A DNA stretch of 64,000 nt. Origin: Paenibacillus_AP thailandensis (lineage in GTDB: Bacteria; Bacillota; Bacilli; Paenibacillales; Paenibacillaceae). The stretch is from positions 60,470 through 124,469 of the forward strand of contig NZ_JBHUMY010000003.1 in the NCBI RefSeq assembly GCF_042685365.1, written 5' to 3'. Both the position numbers and the translations under genes were made by a program. Under the pieces are notes generated by a model, which was not told where the DNA came from, ran no database searches, and worked only from the letters and a program-made list of their open reading frames with translations. Positions 35,660 to 43,540 of the stretch are shown here, in pieces. The first letter of the stretch is position 1; every line of letters begins with the position of its first letter.

Positions 35660-36201
35660 ACAGGTCCCCTCCATTCCAGCCCGCTACTTGATATAAGCTT
35701 GCGTATTCGCTGCATGTTCTCTTCCAGCGTGGTCCGATCCGTTCGCAATACGAGGTCGGGACATTGCGGAACCTCATAAGGATCCCCCACTCCGGTAAAA
35801 TTGGCCAGCTGCGCGCTGCGGGCTTTGGCGTACAGCCCCTTCACGTCGCGCCGCTCGCATTCCTCCAGCGGGCAATCCACGTAAATTTCCGTGTATCCCG
35901 GCAGCTCGCTCCGGGCGTAATCCCGCATCGCTTGATAGGGGGTAATGGCCGACACGAGAACGATTACCCCGTTGCGCGACAACAGCTTGCTTATATAAAC
36001 GATGCGGCGGATGTTTTCCATCCGGTCTTCCCTGCTGAAGCCGAGCCCTTTGGAGATGACCGCGCGCAGCACGTCGCCGTCCAGCAGCTCCGCCCGTTTG
36101 CCCTCGGACTTCAGCCTTTGCAGCAGCGCTTCGGCCGTGGTCGTCTTGCCCGCTCCCGATAACCCGGTGAACCAGAATACCGGGCTATAGTTATGTTCCA
36201 T
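35656..36201 (-). CDS. cysC: APS kinase-like protein (CysC family)
   Basis: 181 residues from the ATG at 36201, preceded by GGGGAGGAG. The P-loop is GLSGAGKTT and the family's DGDVLRAVISKGLGFSRED and KGLYAKARSAQLANFTGVGD segments are present. The usual S-P-Y is T-P-Y here (SAITPYQAMRD). Normal CysC makes PAPS from adenylyl sulfate and ATP. No ATP sulfurylase, PAPS reductase or sulfotransferase is in the window. The gene is embedded in and translationally coupled to a glycan-type operon. Relatives of CysC can act on other substrates: the Campylobacter capsule enzyme Cj1415 phosphorylates a cytidine diphosphoramidate. The actual substrate is therefore open. Confidence 0.85.
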   Translation of the reverse strand: MEHNYSPVFWFTGLSGAGKTTTAEALLQRLKSEGKRAELLDGDVLRAVISKGLGFSREDRMENIRRIVYISKLLSRNGVIVLVSAITPYQAMRDYARSELPGYTEIYVDCPLEECERRDVKGLYAKARSAQLANFTGVGDPYEVPQCPDLVLRTDRTTLEENMQRIRKLISSSGLEWRGPV

Positions 36202-36231
36202 CCTATCTCCTCCCCGCACCGGTTGACCGTT

Positions 36232-37239
36232 TCACTGCGAGCTGCCGCGGATGTCGATCACTTTGCCCCCCGCCAGCTGGGACCGAATCGCCGCTTCGAT
36301 GATTTCCTGCACGGCGAGGCCGTCGGCGCCCGAGCCTTCGATCCGGTTCGGCGGAACCTGCGCCTCTACCTCCCGAATGAACGTATCCAGACGCGCCCGG
36401 AAGGTTGCGTCGAAGCCTTGGAAACCGCCCAATACGGGATTGCGGTACGCGCGCTGCTCCTCTTGGCCGTGAGGATACAGCGTAAGCGATTCGTACACGT
36501 TATCGAGCACGAGACGTCCCCGATGTCCGGCCACCTCGCAGCTTTCGATCGGGTGCCGGTTGTCCATGTCATAGCTGCCCGTAAGATGCCCGACCGCCCC
36601 GGATTCGAATTCCAAGTTAACGGAGGCCGTCGACCAGACGATTCTTCCCGGCGCCTTCGTCATGAACGCTTGCACGCGCCGCGCCTCCCCCGCAAAATAG
36701 CGCAGCACATCGAACGAATGCGGATGGAGCGCTCTCATGTGCAGCCAGGGACTCGTTTCTTTCGGATTGCCGATCGTCAGCTTCATATTCGCGAACAGGA
36801 TCGTACCGAGATCGCCCGCGTCGATCCATTCCTTCGCCTTGCGCGCCATCGGCGTAAACCGATGGTTCAGATTGCAGGCGAGCCGCACCCCTCTTTCCTT
36901 CGCGAAATCGACCATCTCCCGCGCTTCGCCGAGATCGTTGGACAGCGGCTTCTCCACAAGCACGCTTTTGCCGGCCGCGATCGCCGCCATCGCCGGGGCG
37001 TAATGATGCGATCCGTTCTCGACGCCGCCGGTCGCCACGCTGACGAGATCGATCTCCTCCCGCTCCAGCATGTCGTTCATATCATAATAGGCCTTCGCGC
37101 CGAATTCCGCCGCCGCGCGATCCGCCAGCTCCCGGTCCAAATCGCACACCGCCGCGAGCGCCGCGGAAGGATGCTCCTTATAGGTTCGGCAATGGATCCG
37201 TCCAATATGGTTCAACCCGATAACCGCCGCCTTCAACAT
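36232..37239 (-). CDS. Gfo/Idh/MocA-family oxidoreductase (first copy)
   Basis: 335 residues from the ATG at 37239 (GGGAGG upstream; the longer frame start at 37263 is not supported). The N-terminal Rossmann fold (AVIGLNHIGRIH) is followed by EKPLSND, the conserved E-K-P catalytic-loop motif, and a C-terminal alpha/beta domain with HPHSFDVLRYF. These enzymes oxidise or reduce sugars and inositols with NAD(P)H. It resembles the second copy at 39509 over most of its length, so the two are paralogues, perhaps acting in sequence. Confidence 0.88.
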   Translation of the reverse strand: MLKAAVIGLNHIGRIHCRTYKEHPSAALAAVCDLDRELADRAAAEFGAKAYYDMNDMLEREEIDLVSVATGGVENGSHHYAPAMAAIAAGKSVLVEKPLSNDLGEAREMVDFAKERGVRLACNLNHRFTPMARKAKEWIDAGDLGTILFANMKLTIGNPKETSPWLHMRALHPHSFDVLRYFAGEARRVQAFMTKAPGRIVWSTASVNLEFESGAVGHLTGSYDMDNRHPIESCEVAGHRGRLVLDNVYESLTLYPHGQEEQRAYRNPVLGGFQGFDATFRARLDTFIREVEAQVPPNRIEGSGADGLAVQEIIEAAIRSQLAGGKVIDIRGSSQ

Positions 37240-37267
37240 CGCGCGTTTCCTCCCGTACCCCAAGACA

Positions 37268-38665
37268 TTACTTGGCTTCCTTCGCCTGCAGCTTTCTCGC
37301 CGAAGACGCCGAACGAATTTGCATGGAATCGTAAGCCTGCTGCGAACTGGCGAACGGTCCGGCCCCCAAGCCGTGCCAATTCAAATTCGTATACATCGGA
37401 TTGATGCGGCCGGTCGCCTTCTCCCTCGAGGCGATATGCGCTTCCATCCTCGCGGTCAGCAGCTTCACGACGTCCGGTTCCCGTTCCGCCAGATTATGCC
37501 GCTCGAGCGGATCGCGAACAATGTTATACAGCTCCACGGCCGGCTTGAAATGCAAATCCGGCTCCAGCGCGACAATCAATTTCCATTCGGGCGTACGCCA
37601 GCCGTGCTTGCGCATCCACGTGCACTCGGTGATATACATTTCGCTTTCCGGGACGTACGCTTCTCCCCGAACGAGCGGCAGCAAGCTTCTGCCGTCGAAC
37701 GAAAGCCCGGTTTCGATTCCGAGCAATTCCAGGATGGTCGGCATAATATCTTTAATTTGCGTCGGACTGCTCACCTTGCGTCCGGCCGGCAGCTTGCCCG
37801 GATAGCGGATGAGAAGCGGAACCTGCAGATTGGATTCGTATAAACCGTGATGATCGTAATAACAGTCGTGCTCGTTAAGCGTTTCCCCGTGATCGGACGT
37901 GACGACGACCAGCGTCTCTTCCACGATGCCAAGCTCCTCCAGCAAGGCGAAGAGAGCCTGGATCGAGGCGTCCATATAAGCCACGGCTCCGTCGTATTGG
38001 GCGTCGATGTATTCGCTGTCCGTAACGCCTTCCGGGAACCAGGAGGCGAAATACTCCGCGAACGGCTTAAACGCGAGTACCGGCTCCAGGGAGCGATTGT
38101 CCGGATCCTTCTCGTTCCCGCCGTAAAAGATGCGCTCGAACGGCTTCGGCGGCAAGTACGGCGAATGCGGATCCATATGGCGGAGGAATAAGAAGAACGG
38201 CTTCTCGTCCGCGGCAAGCCGCCTTAACTCGGGAAGGGTCACGGCGTTTAAATTTTCCGCCTTCGGACAGCGCCCCGTCTCGTCCGGCAGCCACGCCTCG
38301 TAATCCAGATACGTGCCGAAGCCGCGTGCGGAAGGGTTCCCGCTAAACCCGACGCAAGTCGTATTGTAGCCTTGTTCTCCGAGCAGCTCCGCCAGCGTCT
38401 TCACGTGATTCCCGAGCGGCCCGCCGTGCCGGAGCGCCACGACGTCCGTTCCGAAGCAATCCATTCCCGTCAGCATCGACGCGTAACCGGGCGTCGTCGG
38501 AATGCTTGGGGAATAATGCCGTTCGAACAGCACGCCCTCCCGGCTGAACCGGTCGAGATGCGGCGTCGTCAGCCGCGAGTAGCCGTAACAGCTCATATGG
38601 TCCCGGCGCAAGCTGTCGATCCCGAGCAGCAGAAGATTCGGACGTTTCCGTTTCTGTTCATTCAT
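37268..38665 (-). CDS. Sulfatase-fold enzyme with Thr at the nucleophile position (second)
   Basis: 465 residues, start with AAGGAGGAG upstream. Metal-binding motifs GIDSLR and TSDHGETLNEHDC are present. The active-site segment is SIPTTPGYASMLTG; counting back from TG places Thr57 at the formylglycine position, with Pro59 kept and the Arg replaced by Tyr61. Ser54, three residues earlier, is not aligned with the nucleophile. As for the neighbour at 34256, a phosphohydrolase or transferase activity is at least as likely as sulfate-ester cleavage. It lies between the two Gfo/Idh genes and the epimerase. Confidence 0.82.
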   Translation of the reverse strand: MNEQKRKRPNLLLLGIDSLRRDHMSCYGYSRLTTPHLDRFSREGVLFERHYSPSIPTTPGYASMLTGMDCFGTDVVALRHGGPLGNHVKTLAELLGEQGYNTTCVGFSGNPSARGFGTYLDYEAWLPDETGRCPKAENLNAVTLPELRRLAADEKPFFLFLRHMDPHSPYLPPKPFERIFYGGNEKDPDNRSLEPVLAFKPFAEYFASWFPEGVTDSEYIDAQYDGAVAYMDASIQALFALLEELGIVEETLVVVTSDHGETLNEHDCYYDHHGLYESNLQVPLLIRYPGKLPAGRKVSSPTQIKDIMPTILELLGIETGLSFDGRSLLPLVRGEAYVPESEMYITECTWMRKHGWRTPEWKLIVALEPDLHFKPAVELYNIVRDPLERHNLAEREPDVVKLLTARMEAHIASREKATGRINPMYTNLNWHGLGAGPFASSQQAYDSMQIRSASSARKLQAKEAK

Positions 38666-38690
38666 CGAATAGACTCCTCCTTCGCGACAA

Positions 38691-39491
38691 TTATCGCGCG
38701 CCCAGCGACTTCAACGCCGCGTTCAGAAAGCCGCGGCTCTCCGCCGCGATCGCCGTCAGCTGCGCCAGCGTATGGCCGTTCGCGCCGATCACTTCCAGAT
38801 TGACCGGACCGTCGTACCCGCTCTCGACGAGCACCCTGCAATAATCGATGAGCCGGATGTCGCCGCGCCCGCAGGCTTGCGATTCGATCGGACCCGGACC
38901 CGATTGGCGTCCTTTACAGTCGCGGATATGGACATGCTTCACCCGTCCGACCACCGCGGCGAGCGCCTCCTCCGGATTTTCGTTCGCCCGGTAAATATGG
39001 CTTGGATCCATATCGATGCCGAAGGAAGGGGCCGTAATGCTCTCCATCGCCCGCAGCGTCGTCGGCGTGTTGTACACGGATTGCCCGACATGCGCTTTCA
39101 CGCACAGCATAACGCCGTATTCGCCGGCCAATCGGGCCATGCGGTCCAGCTTCTCGATCGAGGCGGCGAGATCCGCGTCCGCGTCCGACTTGCCTCCCGG
39201 ACCAACGTTCACGATGGGGGTCCCGAGCTCGCGGGCAGCCTCGAACGCGAGCTGCAGACGCTGCTCGTCTAACGAAGCGACCTCCATCGCAAGCAGCTTC
39301 AAGTCCAGCTCCTCCGCGATCCGCCTGATCCCGGGAGCCTGCTCCCGCCAACGCTCGAGCACAAGATGCTCGCACATCCCTTGGATCGCGGCGATTTCAA
39401 GCCCGTCGTACCCGCACAACCGAATGTGCCTTGCCGCCGTTTCGAAGTCGTACTCCTTAAACAATACCGAGTTGACGCCAAGTCGGATCAT
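38691..39491 (-). CDS. Sugar phosphate isomerase/epimerase (AP endonuclease 2 fold)
   Basis: 266 residues with a TIM barrel of the xylose isomerase-like family (IolE/IolI/YcjR group). Metal ligands are suggested by LEIAA, DMDPSHIY and VHIRDCKGR. It is a cytoplasmic sugar or cyclitol epimerase of unknown substrate. Pairing with Gfo/Idh dehydrogenases is typical of keto-sugar epimerisation pathways. It sits in the middle of the sulfatase-like operon with gaps of about 20 bp on each side. Confidence 0.88.
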   Translation of the reverse strand: MIRLGVNSVLFKEYDFETAARHIRLCGYDGLEIAAIQGMCEHLVLERWREQAPGIRRIAEELDLKLLAMEVASLDEQRLQLAFEAARELGTPIVNVGPGGKSDADADLAASIEKLDRMARLAGEYGVMLCVKAHVGQSVYNTPTTLRAMESITAPSFGIDMDPSHIYRANENPEEALAAVVGRVKHVHIRDCKGRQSGPGPIESQACGRGDIRLIDYCRVLVESGYDGPVNLEVIGANGHTLAQLTAIAAESRGFLNAALKSLGAR

Positions 39492-39508
39492 CGTTTATAT
39501 CCCCCGTT

Positions 39509-40501
39509 TCAGTTAAGTTCAACGACGCTGGCCGTTTCGAACGATTCGATCGCCGCCTCGATAATGCGCTGCGCGCGCAGCGCGTCTTCGCCGGAGCCGT
39601 TGATTTGGTCGTAAGGCGTTTGGGCGTCGAGCTGCTCGATCCAATCGCTTATCCGGCTCTTGAACGTCTCGGGGAAGGAGCGCATTCCGCCGAGATAGCT
39701 GTAGGTCTCCGTCTCGATCCCCTGCCGCGGATAGAACGTAAGATGCTCGCATGCGTCCTCAAGCACGAAGCGGCCCTTGGAGCCGATCAGCTCGCAGCGT
39801 TCCAGCCCGTAGCTCGGACCGGCGTCGTAGCTTCCGACGAGGCTGCCGATCGCCCCGTTTTCGAACTCCATAATAATTTGGGCATTGGACCAGATGTTCC
39901 GCCCCTCGCCCTTCATCATGAATGCGGCCACCCGCTTCACCTCGCCGCAGAAGTACCGGATGACGTCGAAGGAGTGCGGATGCAGCGCGCGAAGGTGGAA
40001 CCACGGCGACGTTTCCACCGGATTGTTGATCCACATTTTCATGTTGATCATATGGAGCTTCCCGAGCCGGCCTTCCTCGACCCAGCGCTTCGCCAGCTCC
40101 GCGGCCGGCGTGAACCGATGGTTCAGATTGACGGCGTACGGCAGCTTCTTCTCCTTGGCAAGCGCCACCATCTTTTCGCCTTCTTCGACGCGGTTCGAGA
40201 TCGGCTTCTCGCCGAGCACCGGAATTCCTGCGTTCAGCAGCTCCATCGTCGGCTCGAAATGCTCCCCGCCGTTTTCTTCCCCTTTGGTGGCGACGCTGCA
40301 AGCGTCTAGCTGAATGCCGCTTTCGAGCATTTCCCGCACGCTGTAGAACGCCCGGCAGCCGAATTTTTGCGCCGCTTGGTCCGCCTTCTCCTTCACGATG
40401 TCGCATACGGCGACAAGCTCCGTCTTCGGATGATCCTTGTATACGCCCGCATGAATGGAACCGATATTGCCCACGCCGACAACCGCAACTTTCAACGTCA
40501 T
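39509..40501 (-). CDS. Gfo/Idh/MocA-family oxidoreductase (second copy)
   Basis: 330 residues. The ATG at 40501 has GGAGG upstream and overlaps the AraC stop as ATGA. Rossmann motif VVGVGNIGSIHAG, catalytic loop GEKPISNR and HPHSFDVIRYF match the copy at 36232. The likely role is NAD(P)-dependent oxidation of a sugar in the same pathway. Confidence 0.88.
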   Translation of the reverse strand: MTLKVAVVGVGNIGSIHAGVYKDHPKTELVAVCDIVKEKADQAAQKFGCRAFYSVREMLESGIQLDACSVATKGEENGGEHFEPTMELLNAGIPVLGEKPISNRVEEGEKMVALAKEKKLPYAVNLNHRFTPAAELAKRWVEEGRLGKLHMINMKMWINNPVETSPWFHLRALHPHSFDVIRYFCGEVKRVAAFMMKGEGRNIWSNAQIIMEFENGAIGSLVGSYDAGPSYGLERCELIGSKGRFVLEDACEHLTFYPRQGIETETYSYLGGMRSFPETFKSRISDWIEQLDAQTPYDQINGSGEDALRAQRIIEAAIESFETASVVELN

Positions 40502-41424
40502 GAGATGACCTCCGTCTTCCGATTTGATTTGGCATGCAGCTCCCGGAATTGCCCCGGGGAACATCCCGCTTTCCTGCGAAACAGCTGCGTGAAAAAAGAA
40601 GGATCGTCGTAACCGACTTTATGCGCGATCTCGATGACTTTGTCTCGTCCGTCAAGCAAATACTGCTTGGCGCGTTCGATGCGGATATGATGAATGCGTT
40701 CCGTTACCGTCATGCCGGTTTCCTGTTTAAACACGCGGTTTAGCTGTCGGTTGCTGATGCTGAAGAGCGCGCATAAATCCGGAACCGCCAGCTTCTGATC
40801 GAAGTGCCTTTCCAGAAAGCCGTTGATGCGGCGGACGAGGACGGTGCTCTCCTTCTCCGCCGGCCGGTCGTCCGAACAGGCGCCTTCGGCGTAAAAGCGC
40901 GACAGCATGATCAGCAGCTGCAGCAGCTGCAGCCGAATGATCGTCGTATATCCGCCCCGGTGCCGCTCCCACTCGACGATCATAGCCTTCAGCAGCGAGC
41001 CGATTTCCTCCATCTTCGTTCCGTCGAGGTTCAAGCGATGGTGAAAGCGCTCTCTTGCATCAAGGAACGGGTACACGTAAAAATAGTCCATCGAACGCGA
41101 TACGCCCAATTCGCGCAGCATCGCTTCGCTGATCAATTCCGGCATAAACAAGCAATTAATAATTTCGAGGCGCCGGCCCGGCTGGATTTTGTAAGAATGC
41201 ACCTCTCCCGGGTTAATGATGAATACGTCGCCTGCGCGGATCGGATAGCTCCGGCCCTCGAACCAATGATGAGCCTCGCCGTCCGATACGTAAACGAGCT
41301 CCACGAAATCATGCGAGTGATCCGATGTTATGCGCTCTGCGTCGTGAACGTAGAAGCCAATGTTGAAAGGACATTCCGTCTCGTGCAGGAACTGCGATTT
41401 GTGCAGATGCCGCGCCATGCCCAT
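40498..41424 (-). CDS. AraC-family regulator with cupin sensor
   Basis: 308 residues. The N-terminal cupin-type domain (SHDFVELVYVSDGEAHHWF) is followed by a C-terminal double helix-turn-helix (LCALFSISNRQLNRVFKQET and IAHKVGYDDPSFFTQLFRRK). It lies inside the operon between the transport and catabolic genes, so it probably gives a second, cytoplasmic control step besides the two-component system at 46-48 kb. Its start follows the ASRT-like gene stop by 4 bp. Confidence 0.88.
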   Translation of the reverse strand: MGMARHLHKSQFLHETECPFNIGFYVHDAERITSDHSHDFVELVYVSDGEAHHWFEGRSYPIRAGDVFIINPGEVHSYKIQPGRRLEIINCLFMPELISEAMLRELGVSRSMDYFYVYPFLDARERFHHRLNLDGTKMEEIGSLLKAMIVEWERHRGGYTTIIRLQLLQLLIMLSRFYAEGACSDDRPAEKESTVLVRRINGFLERHFDQKLAVPDLCALFSISNRQLNRVFKQETGMTVTERIHHIRIERAKQYLLDGRDKVIEIAHKVGYDDPSFFTQLFRRKAGCSPGQFRELHAKSNRKTEVIS

Positions 41425-41428
41425 ACCT

Positions 41429-41611
41429 CTATTCCTCGAAGCAGGCTATGGTCGTGAACGGGGCCAGCGCTTCCCGCGCCGCGGCAAGCTTGATTCGCGC
41501 ATCCGTGTTCCCGAGATTGCGCACACATACCGCCTCGTGTCCGATCCGGCTGCCCATGCTCTTCGGAGACAAGAAGCCGTCCGGCATGTACCAGCTGAGT
41601 TTTTCCGCCAT
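41429..41611 (-). CDS. Truncated ASRT-domain (sensory rhodopsin transducer-like) protein
   Basis: 60 residues from the ATG at 41611. The sequence WYMPDGFLSPKSMG, then SHEAVC-like GHEAVCVRN and DARIKLA, matches the N-terminal half of the ASRT domain (PF07100) as recalled from Anabaena ASRT (WxxxxGYIPP, SHETVC, DAHVEI). The full domain is about 125 residues; here a stop falls where the family continues with the PARRTKH strand. No continuation is found in other frames, since the AraC gene starts 4 bp on. ASRT homologues in non-photosynthetic bacteria are thought to bind sugars. It could be a functional half-domain or a decayed gene. Confidence 0.6.
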   Translation of the reverse strand: MAEKLSWYMPDGFLSPKSMGSRIGHEAVCVRNLGNTDARIKLAAAREALAPFTTIACFEE

Positions 41612-41712
41612 ATCCTTCCTCCTTTGCCGCATATCGTACTTTTATCTTAATCGATTCCTTGGCTTCAATCATTGCGGAATGCGCCAACTTCATTGGCGAT
41701 CGCGCCACTCGC

Positions 41713-42600
41713 TTACCCTTTTACGGCTCCGGCGGTCATGCCCGCGACAATGCGCTTGTTAAAAAACAGAAACAGAATAAGCGGCGGAATCGAGATCAGC
41801 ACGACGTCGGCAAACAGCAGATTCCACTTCGTCAAATACATGCTCATGAAATTGTAGAGCGTCAGCTGGATCGTCGCGTTCTCCGCCCCCGGCAAGAAGT
41901 AGAGCGGGTTGACGAAATCGTTGAAAATGTTGACCGATTGAATGATGATAATCGTCGAAGTCACCGGCTTCAGCAGAGGAAAAACAATGCGGGTAAACAG
42001 CTTGAACCCCCCGCAGCCGTCAATGAACGCGCTCTCGTCGATATCCTTCGGAATCGTCGCCGCGAACGCTTTATACAAAATGATGCAAAACGGAAAGTGG
42101 AGCGCGATTTCCACGAGCGTGAGGCCCAGCAGCGTCTTGAACAGGCCAAGCGAATTCAGCACCCATATCGTCGGCACGATTGCCGGCGGGATCATCAGAC
42201 CGGCCAGGATCAGGAAGTTGAGCGCGGATGCCCCTCTCGTGCGTTCGCGGCGCTGCAGCACGAAACCGGCCAGCGAACTTACGAGGACGAGACCGGCCAC
42301 GGAGAACAGGGTCAAAAGCGTGCTGTTATAAAAAGCCCGAACGAGCATATAGTCGGATGCGGCGAACACGGCCGAATAATTATCGAATAGATGCACCGTC
42401 TCGGGCCACGACATGTTCATAGCCGCCGCCGCCGAGTTCGACTTGAACGAATTGACGATGACGAAATAGAAGGGCACCCAGAAGACCGCCGTAGACACGA
42501 TCAGCATAAGCAGCGTAACAATCGCCTTGTACAATAGCGAGCGGGTTCGAGCGCCGCTTCCCAGCTCAGCCGCTTGCAATTCCCGTGCCGCAACGCTCAT
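41713..42600 (-). CDS. Carbohydrate ABC transporter permease (MalG type)
   Basis: 295 residues from the ATG at 42600, which overlaps the previous permease stop as ATGA; the frame is open further upstream but that part is shadow. Six membrane segments are expected, with an EAA loop (IPKDIDESAFIDGCGGFKLF). It forms the importer with the permease at 42597 and the lipoprotein at 43541. No ATPase gene is present, so a shared ATPase is presumably used. Confidence 0.9.
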   Translation of the reverse strand: MSVAARELQAAELGSGARTRSLLYKAIVTLLMLIVSTAVFWVPFYFVIVNSFKSNSAAAAMNMSWPETVHLFDNYSAVFAASDYMLVRAFYNSTLLTLFSVAGLVLVSSLAGFVLQRRERTRGASALNFLILAGLMIPPAIVPTIWVLNSLGLFKTLLGLTLVEIALHFPFCIILYKAFAATIPKDIDESAFIDGCGGFKLFTRIVFPLLKPVTSTIIIIQSVNIFNDFVNPLYFLPGAENATIQLTLYNFMSMYLTKWNLLFADVVLISIPPLILFLFFNKRIVAGMTAGAVKG

Positions 42601-43463
42601 AGGTCTACCTCCCTTCTCGTCAGGAACATGTACAGCGGGAACGCCAGCGCCGAGATGCCGATAAACAATATGACGTTGCCGGCTGTCGCCAGACCGTAGA
42701 AGCCTGCTTGATACTGCTTGTAAATGATCGATGCGATGAGGTCCGTCGAGAAACCCGGTCCCCCCCGTGTCGTTGCCCAGATCAAGTCGAACGTTCGGAG
42801 ACCTCCGATAAACGCCAAAATAATGACCGAGTTCATCGCGGGCCGGCTCAGCGGCAGCGTAATGTGCCAGAAGCCGCGGAACGCGCTGCCTCCGTCGATC
42901 TTGAGCGCTTCGTAATAATGCCGCGGAATGGACAGAATGCCCGCGATGTAGATGACGGTCGCGATCCCGACGCCCTTCCATACGTCGATCAGCGCGACGG
43001 AGTACAGCGCCAGCTTCGTATTGCCGAGCCAGTCCGGACCGTCGATGCCGATCGCAGCCAAGGCCGTGTTAATGACGCCCTGCGTCGGGTGCATCATCGT
43101 ACTGAAGGCGATCCCGACCGCAATCGTGCTGAGCAAGGTCGGGAAGAATACCATGGAGCGGAAATAATCCTTGAACCAAATTTTCGACGTCAGCAGCGTC
43201 GCGAGCAGCAGCGCCAGAACGACCTTTAGGCCGCATGTGACGACGGCGTAAATAAGCGTGTTTTTAAAACCGATCCGCAGCGACGATTCCTCGAAAAACA
43301 TGACATAGTTTTCGAGTCCGATAAATTCCCATTTGGTCAACGTCCAGCGCGTCAAGCTGAAGAACAGCGACATGACGGTCGGCAGCAAATACAACGTGAA
43401 ATAAACGATACCCGCCGGCAGCAAAAACAGATAAGAATACATTCGCTTCTGCGCGGTAGTCAT
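42597..43463 (-). CDS. Carbohydrate ABC transporter permease (MalF type)
   Basis: 288 residues with six likely membrane segments, the first being YSYLFLLPAGIVYFTLYLLP, and a loop IPRHYYEALKIDGGSAFRGF matching the EAA motif. AAAGGAGGGG precedes the ATG. It is in one operon with the binding protein upstream and the MalG-type partner downstream. Confidence 0.9.
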   Translation of the reverse strand: MTTAQKRMYSYLFLLPAGIVYFTLYLLPTVMSLFFSLTRWTLTKWEFIGLENYVMFFEESSLRIGFKNTLIYAVVTCGLKVVLALLLATLLTSKIWFKDYFRSMVFFPTLLSTIAVGIAFSTMMHPTQGVINTALAAIGIDGPDWLGNTKLALYSVALIDVWKGVGIATVIYIAGILSIPRHYYEALKIDGGSAFRGFWHITLPLSRPAMNSVIILAFIGGLRTFDLIWATTRGGPGFSTDLIASIIYKQYQAGFYGLATAGNVILFIGISALAFPLYMFLTRREVDL

Positions 43464-43540
43464 TCCAATCCCCTCCTTTCGCGCACGGCCCCGCCTTTAC
43501 GCAAAGGCAGGGCCGGCGCGAATCTTATGCAACTAGCGTC

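Noticed and set aside
39759..40655. 298-codon frame overlapping the second Gfo/Idh gene
   Set aside because: It is Arg-rich shadow coding on the same strand. The true frame has Rossmann and E-K-P motifs.
41328..41708. Frameshifted second half of the ASRT-like gene
   Set aside because: The overlapping open frame shows no PARRTKH-like strand or other ASRT features and overlaps the AraC gene start.
42601..42981. N-terminal extension of the MalG-type permease
   Set aside because: It lies inside the MalF-type permease in another frame and reads as Arg/His-rich shadow. The ATGA overlap at 42597-42600 marks the true start.
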